Shown here piece by piece: positions 6,057 through 11,010 of a DNA stretch of 11,010 nucleotides (position 1 is the stretch's first letter; each line of letters opens with the position of its first letter). The stretch comes from Holophagales bacterium UBA2201 (GTDB lineage Bacteria > Acidobacteriota > Thermoanaerobaculia > UBA2201). Where the stretch lies: assembly GCA_002327305.1 (NCBI GenBank), contig DCUZ01000007.1:1-11010 (forward strand). The letters are read 5' to 3'. Below the pieces are notes generated by a model that had not been told where the DNA came from, made no database searches, and saw nothing but the letters and a program-made list of their open reading frames with translations. The translations under genes and the position numbers were made by a program.

Positions 6057-7082
6057 ATGGCCGGGGACATCGTCCTCACGGGGCTCAAGGTCGCGGGGGA
6101 GGAGACCTTCGAAGAGTCCCTCCGGCCCCGGAAGCTCGAGGAGTTCATCGGACAGGACAAACTGAAGGACAACCTCCGCGTCTTCGTCCAGGCCGCCCGC
6201 CAGCGCGAGGAGGCCCTCGACCATGTCCTCTTCTCCGGGCCCCCGGGTTTGGGCAAGACCACGCTGGCCTTCATCATCGCCTCCGAGATGTCCGCCCCCA
6301 TCCGGGTGGTCGCCGGTCCATCCGTCGAACGGCCCGGCGACCTGGCCGCGGTCCTGACCAACATCGAGCCCGGCGGCGTCCTTTTCATTGACGAGATCCA
6401 CCGCCTCCATCCCGGCGTGGAGGAACTGCTCTACTCGGCCATGGAGGACTACCGTCTCGACGTGGTCATCGGGGAGGGGCCCGCGGCCCGCACAATGAAG
6501 ATCACCCTGCCGAAGTTCACCCTCGTGGGGGCCACCACCCGGGCCGGCCTCATCACCCCGCCCCTCCACGGCCGGTTCGGCATCATCATGCGGATGGATT
6601 ACTACGATCCCCAAAGTCTGCGCCGGATCGTCGAGCGGACCGGCCGCATCCTGAAAGTTGAGATCGAACAGGACGCGGGGGAGGAGATCGCCCGGCGCTC
6701 CCGCGGCACCCCGCGCGTGGCCAACCGTCTCGTCCGCCGGGTGCGCGACTTCGTCCAGGTGGACGGCCACCCCGCCATCACCGGGGACCTCGCCCGGCGC
6801 TCCCTGGAGGCGATGGACGTGGACGAATTCGGGCTGGAGGAGATGGACCGGCGCATCCTGCAGGTCATCATTGAGCGGTTCGGGGGCGGCCCCGTCGGCT
6901 TGAAGTCACTGGCCTCGTCGGTGGGGGAGGACAAGGGGACGCTGGAGGACCTCTACGAGCCGTTCCTCGTCCAGGCGGGGTTTCTGGTCCGCACCCCAAG
7001 GGGCCGCGCCGCCACCCCCCTGGCCTATCGCCACCTGGGGCTTAAGGGTCCGATGGGGATGGGGCAGAAGCCATTGGAATGA
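6057..7082 (+). CDS. ruvB: RuvB, Holliday-junction branch-migration ATPase
   Basis: A 341-residue AAA+ ATPase of normal RuvB length. Hexameric rings pump DNA through the RuvA-bound junction during recombinational repair. Order of motifs: the RuvB-specific SLRPRKLEEFIGQ (21-33), Walker A GPPGLGKTT (61-69), Walker B FIDE (110-113) within the DEIHRL box, sensor 1 GATTRAG (158-164), the arginine-finger segment HGRFG (Arg173), and sensor 2 in RGTPRVANRLVRRVRDF (about 215-231). A winged-helix DNA-binding domain ends the protein (about 255-335, including GGGPVGLKSLASSVGEDKGTLEDLYEPFLVQAGFL). All catalytic residues are present. It follows ruvA by 1 nt. The resolvase gene ruvC, often adjacent, is not in this window. 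Confidence 0.98.
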   Translation: MAGDIVLTGLKVAGEETFEESLRPRKLEEFIGQDKLKDNLRVFVQAARQREEALDHVLFSGPPGLGKTTLAFIIASEMSAPIRVVAGPSVERPGDLAAVLTNIEPGGVLFIDEIHRLHPGVEELLYSAMEDYRLDVVIGEGPAARTMKITLPKFTLVGATTRAGLITPPLHGRFGIIMRMDYYDPQSLRRIVERTGRILKVEIEQDAGEEIARRSRGTPRVANRLVRRVRDFVQVDGHPAITGDLARRSLEAMDVDEFGLEEMDRRILQVIIERFGGGPVGLKSLASSVGEDKGTLEDLYEPFLVQAGFLVRTPRGRAATPLAYRHLGLKGPMGMGQKPLE

Positions 7083-7087
7083 CGTCA

Positions 7088-7137
7088 GAGGTCACCCGAT
7101 TCCGAACCCGCCGCGGGTGAGGAATACGGTGAACCTC
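7088..7137 (+). terminator. Long imperfect hairpin just after ruvB
   Basis: A 50-nt stem-loop starts 5 nt after the ruvB stop. GAGGT/ACCTC and CACC/GGTG form the base (7088-7096 with 7128-7137, one bulged A at 7132). ATTCC/GGAAT forms the middle (7099-7103 with 7121-7125), and ACCCG/CGGGT the top (7106-7110 with 7114-7118, 3-nt loop). Between middle and top, G7104/A7120 and A7105/G7119 form a tandem G-A mismatch. Downstream sequence is only modestly U-rich, so it may be a 3'-end stabilising structure or part of the operon terminator. Confidence 0.55.
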
Positions 7138-7187
7138 CTTGTTGGCCGATTCTATTTGTATTCAATCAACGTCGCCCCATCTGGCCC

Positions 7188-7208
7188 AAAGGCGCCGTGT
7201 GCCTTTTT
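7188..7208 (+). terminator. Probable intrinsic terminator of the ppiD-like/ruvAB operon
   Basis: AAAGGCGC (7188-7195) pairs with GTGCCTTT (7199-7206) around a 3-nt loop; the one non-Watson-Crick position is G-U in + strand RNA but would be A-C in - strand RNA. Two further Ts follow (five-T run 7204-7208). The layout favours + strand transcripts, that is the ruvB end 106 nt upstream. Confidence 0.55.
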
Positions 7209-7304
7209 CGAATATTTCAGGTGTGTTATTTGTGCATCGCCATAGCGCCCGCTATTTCTGTGCCCCCACTGTTTCCGCGATGCTTTGCGGTAGAGACAAA
7301 GAGC

Positions 7305-7335
7305 GCGGCCCACCCCGGATGACGGGATGGGCCGC
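7305..7335 (-). terminator. Hairpin terminator for the outer-membrane barrel gene
   Basis: A 13-bp stem (7305-7317 with 7323-7335, 5-nt loop) begins 20 nt past the stop of the - strand gene. Read as - strand RNA every position pairs, one as U-G; read as + strand RNA the same position is a C-A mismatch. The following - strand sequence is CU-rich with a UUU but lacks a long U-run. Orientation for the barrel gene is therefore favoured. Confidence 0.6.
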
Positions 7336-7355
7336 AGTTCAGTGCGGATTATCGA

Positions 7356-7898
7356 TTAGTCGAAGTAGACGCGAACGCTGAAAAGGATGCGGAATTCGTC
7401 ACCCTCCAATACTCCGTCCTCACTATCGACGAAGATATCATCCGTGGCAACAAGGTAGCTGCCGTTCACGGCAAGAGCGACGTCGTCGCGGATGAAGTAC
7501 TTCACGCCACCACCAATCGAAAATACGGCGGCGTCAGTGTCGAGATCTCTATCGTCGGCTTCGGCATCGGCCCAGACAACGCCGGTGTTCAGGAATGGCA
7601 CAAGGGCCGAATCAAGGACGAAGTTGTACTCGGCACGGACTCCCAGCTCGGTGCTCATGTAACTATCGTCGTCGTGCAATCCAGCGACCAGGGCAACTTC
7701 GATCGCGTCGGCGACGAGCCGGCCGTAGGCGAGCTGAAATTGCAATTCATCTCCCATCAGATTTATGTATCCTGCACCTTCAAGGACCTTGGTTCCCTTG
7801 TCCAGATTCGGAGTAACGCCGCTTGAGCCCTTTTCAGCGGCGAACGCCGAACTTGCCATCATGGCTGCGACTACAAACACGAACCACTTTCTACTCAT
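7356..7898 (-). CDS. Small secreted outer-membrane beta-barrel protein, family not identified
   Basis: A 180-residue protein with a clear signal peptide: MSRKW, a hydrophobic stretch to about residue 17, and a likely signal peptidase I cut after SSAFA (residue 20). The mature part alternates short amphipathic strands and acidic turns (AGYINLMGDELQFQLAYGR, IEVALVAGL, STELGVRAEYNF, PFLNTGVVWADAEAD, GGGVKYFIRDDVALAVNGSYLV) and ends FRILFSVRVYFD, with an aromatic residue next to last, typical of outer-membrane barrels. Length suits a barrel of about eight strands (OmpA/OmpW-like size). A start 12 codons upstream is possible, but AGGAGG lies 8 nt before ATG 7898 and the signal peptide fits it better. 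Its base composition is visibly less GC-rich than the neighbours, suggesting later acquisition or relaxed codon use. It has its own promoter and terminator. The specific role is unknown. Confidence 0.8.
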   Translation of the reverse strand: MSRKWFVFVVAAMMASSAFAAEKGSSGVTPNLDKGTKVLEGAGYINLMGDELQFQLAYGRLVADAIEVALVAGLHDDDSYMSTELGVRAEYNFVLDSALVPFLNTGVVWADAEADDRDLDTDAAVFSIGGGVKYFIRDDVALAVNGSYLVATDDIFVDSEDGVLEGDEFRILFSVRVYFD

Positions 7899-7906
7899 CT
7901 GCTGTT

Positions 7907-7912
7907 CCTCCT
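7907..7912 (-). promoter_or_regulatory. Shine-Dalgarno that fixes the barrel-gene start
   Basis: On the - strand this reads AGGAGG, 8 nt before the ATG at 7898. It lies within the coding part of the longer alternative frame starting at 7934, which argues that translation begins at 7898. Confidence 0.8.
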
Positions 7913-7982
7913 GTTTTATTATATTTTTCGACACGGGAAAGGACCACCCTCACCGCAACCTATGACCCTACTATTGCATACA

Positions 7983-7991
7983 ATTATACCA
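7983..7991 (-). promoter_or_regulatory. Extended -10 promoter of the barrel gene
   Basis: The - strand reads TGGTATAAT, a perfect TGn extended -10 with consensus TATAAT, about 85 nt upstream of the start codon. No good -35 hexamer is seen at 16-18 nt, which is tolerated with an extended -10. A perfect 10-bp palindrome CGGTTAACCG (7996-8005) lies immediately upstream, in the spacer/-35 area, and could be an operator. Confidence 0.6.
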
Positions 7992-8085
7992 TTTTCGGTT
8001 AACCGCTCATAGCTGATAATACGCATTTGTCTTCTCTTTCAACGGCTGACGCCGGACATGAGCGGCGGGGCAAGAGCGCCAGCGT

Positions 8086-8718
8086 TTGGCCCGTCCGCTC
8101 GATGGACTTGTTGGGCTCCGGATCATGCCGAGCCCGCACCCGGTGCAGCTGCACCCGCGGGTCCATGACCTGGACTTTTCGGCCTCCACCGTCACGGTGC
8201 GCGCGGGCAAGGGGGACAAGGACCGGACGACGCTGCTGCCGCGGACGCTCCACGGGCCCCTGAAGCGGCATCTGGAGGCGGTCCGCGCCCTGCACGAGGC
8301 GGACCTCGCCGCCGGACAAGGCGAGGCGCCGCTCCTGGACGCACTCGACCGCAAGTATCCCAACGCCCCGAAGGAGTGGGGGTGGCAGTATGTTTTTCCT
8401 TCGTCGCGTCTCTCCGTGGACCCCCGGAACGGAAAGGTGAGGCGCTGGCATGGGAGCGAAAAGACCCTCCAGACGGCGGTGGCCGGTGCGGCGCGCCGGG
8501 CAAGGATCGTCAAACACGCCACCGTCCACACCCTGAGGCACAGCTTCGCCACCCACCTGCTGATGGACGGGGTGAACCTTCGGGGGATCCAGGAACTGCT
8601 GGGGCACCGGTGCGTGGAGACGACGATGATCTATACCCATGTGATGCGGAACATGGCCTCGGCGCCCCGGAGCCCGCTGGACGCCCTGTTCGACAAGGAC
8701 CGGAACGGCGGGCGGTAA
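8086..8718 (+). pseudogene. Integron-type tyrosine recombinase (IntI), N-terminally truncated remnant
   Basis: The 210-residue frame (first possible start TTG 8086; frame open back to a stop at 8059) is the catalytic half of an integron integrase. Catalytic residues are visible: Arg12 in GLRIM, the beta-hairpin lysine in GKGDKDR (41-47), His148 and Arg151 in HTLRHSFATHLL, His174 in LLGH, and Tyr183 in TTMIYTHV. The IntI-specific insert is clear (LDRKYPNAPKEWGWQYVFPSSRLSVDPRNGKVRRWH, about 87-122), as is the terminal SPLDAL. The whole core-binding N-terminal domain (roughly 100-170 residues in IntI) is missing; upstream DNA shows no trace of it. After GLRIM the usual glutamate-containing segment is replaced by a longer unrelated stretch (PSPHPVQLHP), a sign of indels. 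The rest of the frame is intact, so decay may be recent. No ribosome-binding site is seen. It is probably non-functional. Confidence 0.85.
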
Positions 8719-8769
8719 ATGGCAAAAACGGCAAAAACGCTCCCGGTCCATGTGATGCGCCCTCCGTCT

Positions 8770-8827
8770 ATGCTATTCCTGCCCAACTTTCACGCATCAG
8801 CGTGTCATTATTCAGCAGGAATAGCAT
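8770..8827. repeat. 58-bp cruciform: 13-bp perfect inverted repeat with a nested hairpin
   Basis: ATGCTATTCCTGC (8770-8782) is repeated exactly inverted at 8815-8827. Inside the 32-nt gap, CACGC (8791-8795) pairs with GCGTG (8800-8804) around ATCA. This gives two stems separated by an internal loop. No T-run follows on either strand, so it is not a standard terminator. The length and two-stem shape recall integron attC or REP-like elements, but the required GTTRRRY end box is missing. Confidence 0.75.
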
Positions 8828-8870
8828 CAAGGCGAGCGCGGGTAAGCGCCGCCTTGGGGAGAGGGTGGCT

Positions 8871-8893
8871 CCAGGCGGATTCACTCCGCCTGG
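8871..8893. repeat. 9-bp perfect hairpin
   Basis: CCAGGCGGA (8871-8879) pairs with TCCGCCTGG (8885-8893) around the loop TTCAC. It directly abuts the next hairpin and looks like part of one composite palindromic intergenic element. Confidence 0.75.
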
Positions 8894-8918
8894 CGGGAGA
8901 GGGGCATCCCTCTCCCGC
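8893..8918. repeat. 11-bp perfect hairpin, with an alternative partner upstream
   Basis: GCGGGAGAGGG (8893-8903) pairs with CCCTCTCCCGC (8908-8918) around a 4-nt loop. A second copy of GGGAGAGGG at 8857-8865 could pair with the same right arm instead, enclosing the 8871-8893 hairpin, so two mutually exclusive folds exist. Confidence 0.75.
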
Positions 8919-9007
8919 TTTCAATGGGTTGCGGCGGGAGCTGCGGTAGGAATAGGGGGGCGGGAAGGTCCAGGGCCTTGAACGACGGCGCGGGAGATGG
9001 AAAGCAC

Positions 9008-9033
9008 TGAATACAAATGCTTTATCGTATTCA
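9008..9033. promoter_or_regulatory. Dyad TGAATAC-N12-GTATTCA, possible operator upstream of gdhA
   Basis: Two exact 7-bp inverted half-sites with 12 nt between them, spanning 26 nt, lie 64 nt upstream of the -35 hexamer. The position and symmetry suit a dimeric activator or repressor. No specific regulator can be named. Confidence 0.35.
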
Positions 9034-9096
9034 CATCCCTTTGATGGATTGATCGCCTCGGCGTTGCGACTTTTTGTGAAATGATGAACAAGTGTC

Positions 9097-9124
9097 TTGA
9101 CAAAATATTTTAAAGCGTTATGAT
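9097..9124 (+). promoter_or_regulatory. Strong sigma-70-type promoter of gdhA
   Basis: TTGACA (9097-9102, perfect -35) is followed after 16 nt by TATGAT (9119-9124, one mismatch), in an AT-rich stretch. The expected transcript start near 9131 leaves a leader of about 37 nt containing AAGGAGG (9151-9157), 10 nt before ATG 9168. Confidence 0.85.
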
Positions 9125-9167
9125 ACGGGGGCTTAATCAAACAATAATTAAAGGAGGGGTTTGCACC

Positions 9168-10448
9168 ATGGAGAACTTCAATCCATTCAAAATGGCCCAA
9201 CAACAGTTCGACGGCGTCGCCGAGACGCTGGGACTCGATAGCGGGACCCGGGAACTGCTCCGCGTCCCCCAGCGCGAGTACCACTTCACCATCCCCGTCA
9301 AGATGGACAATGGCACCACCAAGGTGTTCCAGGGGTTCCGCGTCCAGCACAACGACGCCCGCGGCCCCGCCAAGGGCGGCATCCGGTTCCATCCGCACGA
9401 GACCATTGACACCGTCCGCGCGCTGGCCACTTGGATGACCTGGAAGTGCGCCGTGGTGGGGATCCCCCTGGGCGGCGGCAAGGGCGGCGTTATCTGCGAT
9501 CCCCATAACCTCTCCGACCGCGAGCAGGAGCAGATCTGCCGGGGCTGGATTCGCCAGATCGTCCGCAACGTGGGACCCCTCCAGGACGTCCCCGCCCCCG
9601 ACGTGATGACCCACGGACAGCACATGCTCTGGATGCTCGATGAGTATGAGCACATCATGGGCGCCCACCTGCCCGGCTTCATCACCGGCAAGCCCGTCGG
9701 CATGGGCGGCTCCCTCGGCCGCACCGAGGCCACCGGCTACGGCGTCATGTACACGTTGCGCGAGGCCCTGAAGGGGCACGGCGTGGACATCAAGGCCACC
9801 ACCGCCTCCTTCCAGGGTTTCGGCAATGTCTCCCAGTACGCTATCGAACTCTACATGCAATACGGCGGGAAGGCCGTGGCGGTCTCCTGCTGGGACCAGA
9901 AGGACCAGAAGTCCTATTCCTTCATCCGGAACTCCGGCATCGATCTGAAGGAGCTGCGCTCCATGGCGGACAAGTTCGGCTCCATTGACAAGGAGAAGGC
10001 CAAGAAAGCCGGGTACGAGGTGGCCGATGCCGCCGCCTGGATCGCCCAGGATGTGGACATCCTGGTCCCCGCCGCCCTGGAGAACCAGGTCAACGCCGAG
10101 ACCATGGGCAAGATCTCCAAGAAGGTGAAGTTCGTGGTCGAGGGCGCCAACGGTCCCACCACCCCCGAGGCCGACCAGCTCTTCAAGAAGAACGGCGTCT
10201 TCGTCATTCCCGACTTCCTGGCCAACGCCGGCGGCGTGACCTGCTCCTACTTCGAGCAGGTGCAGTGCAACATGAACTACTTCTGGTCCAAAGACGAGGT
10301 CCTCTCCAAGTTGGACCATATCATGACCGGGGCCTTCCACGGCGTGTACGAGTTGTCCAAGGAGCGCAAGATCTACATGCGCGACGCGGCCTATATGATC
10401 GCCATCTCCCGCGTGGCCGAGGCGTGCAAGATGAGGGGTTGGGTGTAA
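9168..10448 (+). CDS. gdhA: Glutamate dehydrogenase (Glu/Leu/Phe/Val dehydrogenase family, hexameric type)
   Basis: A 426-residue enzyme of the small hexameric GDH family, which interconverts glutamate with 2-oxoglutarate and ammonium using NAD(P). The N-terminal substrate domain has GPAKGGIRFHP (Lys69), TWKCAVVGIPLGGGKGG (Lys93 and Lys105, the latter the catalytic-type lysine) and VPAPDVMT (Asp145, catalytic type). The hinge TGKPVGMGGSLGRTEATGYGV (174-194) and the nucleotide-binding loop GFGNVS (217-222) follow; many relatives have Gly or Ala where Ser222 stands. VEGANGPTTPEAD, IPDFLANAGGVTCSYFEQVQ and a helical C-terminus complete the fold. A longer frame from 9120 is rejected because it lacks homology and AAGGAGG precedes ATG 9168. 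Cofactor choice cannot be read safely. It is transcribed alone, with its own promoter and a terminator at 10527-10554. The symbol is given in the general family sense. Confidence 0.94.
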   Translation: MENFNPFKMAQQQFDGVAETLGLDSGTRELLRVPQREYHFTIPVKMDNGTTKVFQGFRVQHNDARGPAKGGIRFHPHETIDTVRALATWMTWKCAVVGIPLGGGKGGVICDPHNLSDREQEQICRGWIRQIVRNVGPLQDVPAPDVMTHGQHMLWMLDEYEHIMGAHLPGFITGKPVGMGGSLGRTEATGYGVMYTLREALKGHGVDIKATTASFQGFGNVSQYAIELYMQYGGKAVAVSCWDQKDQKSYSFIRNSGIDLKELRSMADKFGSIDKEKAKKAGYEVADAAAWIAQDVDILVPAALENQVNAETMGKISKKVKFVVEGANGPTTPEADQLFKKNGVFVIPDFLANAGGVTCSYFEQVQCNMNYFWSKDEVLSKLDHIMTGAFHGVYELSKERKIYMRDAAYMIAISRVAEACKMRGWV

Positions 10449-10463
10449 GAAAGCGCAGCCGGC

Positions 10464-10514
10464 AGTCCGTAGTGAGCAGCCCGTAGTCCGTAGGGGCGAC
10501 CCGGCGGGTCGCCC
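10464..10514. repeat. Repeated AGTCCGTAG plus GGGCGACCC palindrome
   Basis: AGTCCGTAG occurs at 10464-10472 and 10485-10493, with a third partial copy (CCCGTAG) between them. Immediately after, GGGCGACCC (10494-10502) pairs with GGGTCGCCC (10506-10514) around GGC. It looks like a dispersed intergenic repeat element located between the gdhA stop and the shared terminator. Confidence 0.6.
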
Positions 10515-10526
10515 GTCAATGCAAAA

Positions 10527-10554
10527 ACAAGCCCCCGGTCTCCCGGGGGCTTGT
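10527..10554 (-). terminator. Strong intrinsic terminator between convergent genes, probably bidirectional
   Basis: ACAAGCCCCCGG (10527-10538) pairs perfectly with CCGGGGGCTTGT (10543-10554) around TCTC. On the - strand the stem is followed by a run of Us (TTTT continuing the stem's last T), so it terminates the PEP-binding-protein gene whose stop is 18 nt away. The + strand tail is weaker, but the stem also stands 79 nt after the gdhA stop and can serve it too. Confidence 0.85.
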
Positions 10555-10571
10555 GGCTTCCGGAGCGCCGA

Positions 10572-11010
10572 TCACGGGCTGCACCCGTTAAGTGCATGCG
10601 GCTCCAGCGATTGCTCATTGGCTTGGTCAATGTACGCCACCGCCCGTTCGTTGGCGCCGTCCATGGCGACCGTGAGGGTGGCGGTGGGGTGGAGGGAGGG
10701 GAAGTGGAGCACGCGGACGACGCCCTCCAGGTGTGCTCCTCCCGGAATCAACTCTGCCAGTTTATTGTGGGTCCGCTCCAGAATATTGCGGTTCAGGATG
10801 TTCTCGGGACGATCGGGGTAGACGGGGAGATAGCGGATGTTGGACTCTACCAGATCCTGGAAGAAATGGGTGCCGAACGACAGTTCGGGCATGGAATCCC
10901 CCTTGAGGCAACCCACTTCCACGATCATGGCGGTGTTGTTGATGTCACTGTACTTCACCGGCACCCCCAGCTTGATGTCCCCACGGCTGCCCCAGCGCCC
11001 CGGCCCCACC
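10572..11010 (-). CDS. PEP/pyruvate-binding-domain protein (PEP synthase-like), C-terminal part
   Basis: The last 145 or so residues of a larger protein that runs off the right edge; the first methionine in view is internal (relatives read ...GPGRWGS here). Recognisable blocks are GPGRWGSRGDIKLGVPVKYSDINNTAMIVEV, SFGTHFFQDLVES and IRYLPVYPD. They are shared by the C-termini of proteins with an N-terminal PEP/pyruvate-binding (ATP-grasp) domain, related to phosphoenolpyruvate synthase and pyruvate phosphate dikinase but usually of unproven activity. A helical tail of about 70 residues after that ends HALNGCSP. The phosphohistidine and ATP-grasp regions are off-window, so catalysis cannot be judged. 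The gene is convergent with gdhA, with a strong terminator 18 nt after its stop. Family membership comes from recalled sequence patterns. Confidence 0.7.
   Translation of the reverse strand, partial: VGPGRWGSRGDIKLGVPVKYSDINNTAMIVEVGCLKGDSMPELSFGTHFFQDLVESNIRYLPVYPDRPENILNRNILERTHNKLAELIPGGAHLEGVVRVLHFPSLHPTATLTVAMDGANERAVAYIDQANEQSLEPHALNGCSP

Larger units (their letters stand above)
8719..9096. other. Intergenic region between integrase remnant and gdhA promoter: palindromes, no gene
   Basis: About 380 nt with no believable coding sequence. Just after the integrase stop is a tandem 9-bp repeat GGCAAAAAC (8721-8729, 8730-8738). Three strong inverted repeats follow (listed separately). A TGAATAC-N12-GTATTCA dyad lies at 9008-9033, upstream of the gdhA promoter. 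Composition shifts from GC-rich (to about 8990) to AT-richer toward the promoter. Confidence 0.6.

Noticed and set aside
3539..6388. 949-residue open frame on the - strand
   Set aside because: It lies antisense to three clear genes (PpiD-like, ruvA, ruvB). It is low-complexity, rich in Gly, Leu, Asp and His, and is a typical frame shadow in GC-rich DNA.
8110..8787. GTTGGGC at 8110 and GCCCAAC at 8781 as attC/attI core boxes
   Set aside because: They match GTTRRRY/RYYYAAC, but such 7-mers are expected by chance a few times in 2 kb. No partner box lies at attC spacing (about 57-141 bp), and one is inside the recombinase coding sequence.
8719..8949. 76-residue frame after the integrase remnant
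   Set aside because: It runs straight through three palindromes, has no ribosome-binding site and shows no protein-like pattern.
8808..10340. 510-residue open frame on the - strand
   Set aside because: Mostly antisense to glutamate dehydrogenase and of shadow-like composition; no recognisable motif or start signal.
1..11010. CRISPR array, tRNA or rRNA genes, intact insertion sequence
   Set aside because: No regularly spaced repeat-spacer pattern, no tRNA-like cloverleaf with GTTCRANNC box that held up on reading, no rRNA-like sequence, and no transposase frame.

Overview
The window is a GC-rich segment of a Gram-negative bacterial chromosome. Its conserved genes are the housekeeping block usually found near a replication origin. 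The Gram-negative envelope is inferred from a secreted outer-membrane beta-barrel protein and a membrane-anchored periplasmic folding factor. The phylum cannot be fixed from sequence alone. The order mnmG-rsmG-parA-parB-bactofilin and the style of the PpiD-like protein would suit Acidobacteriota or Desulfobacterota-type lineages, but this is a guess.

Region 1 (1-3271, + strand) is a compact run of five genes: the end of mnmG, rsmG overlapping it by 41 nt, parA, parB and a bactofilin. The last three are joined by 4-nt ATGA overlaps. A perfect 16-bp parS centromere site lies inside the last codons of rsmG, 24 nt upstream of parA. The loader, its ATPase, its DNA site and a small cytoskeletal polymer protein are therefore packed together.

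Region 2 (3272-7210, + strand) starts with a 282-nt gap that has an AT-rich start, an 11-bp direct repeat and a good promoter. It continues with a PpiD/SurA-like peptidyl-prolyl isomerase, then ruvA and ruvB (Holliday-junction branch migration), probably one operon. It ends in a long imperfect hairpin and a plausible intrinsic terminator.

Region 3 (about 7210-8960) looks like accessory DNA. It holds a lower-GC outer-membrane barrel gene on the - strand with its own extended -10 promoter and terminator, then the C-terminal part of an integron-type tyrosine recombinase (IntI) that has lost its N-terminal domain, then a cluster of strong palindromes. No attC or attI site could be supported.

Region 4 (about 8960-11010) holds a glutamate dehydrogenase gene with a near-consensus sigma-70 promoter and strong Shine-Dalgarno. 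It converges on the C-terminus of a PEP/pyruvate-binding-domain protein that runs off the right edge, and a strong hairpin terminator lies between them. I found no tRNA, rRNA, CRISPR array or intact insertion sequence. No clearly new multi-gene system is visible. The points most worth following up are the parS-in-rsmG/parAB/bactofilin arrangement and the integrase remnant with its flanking palindromes and low-GC barrel gene.
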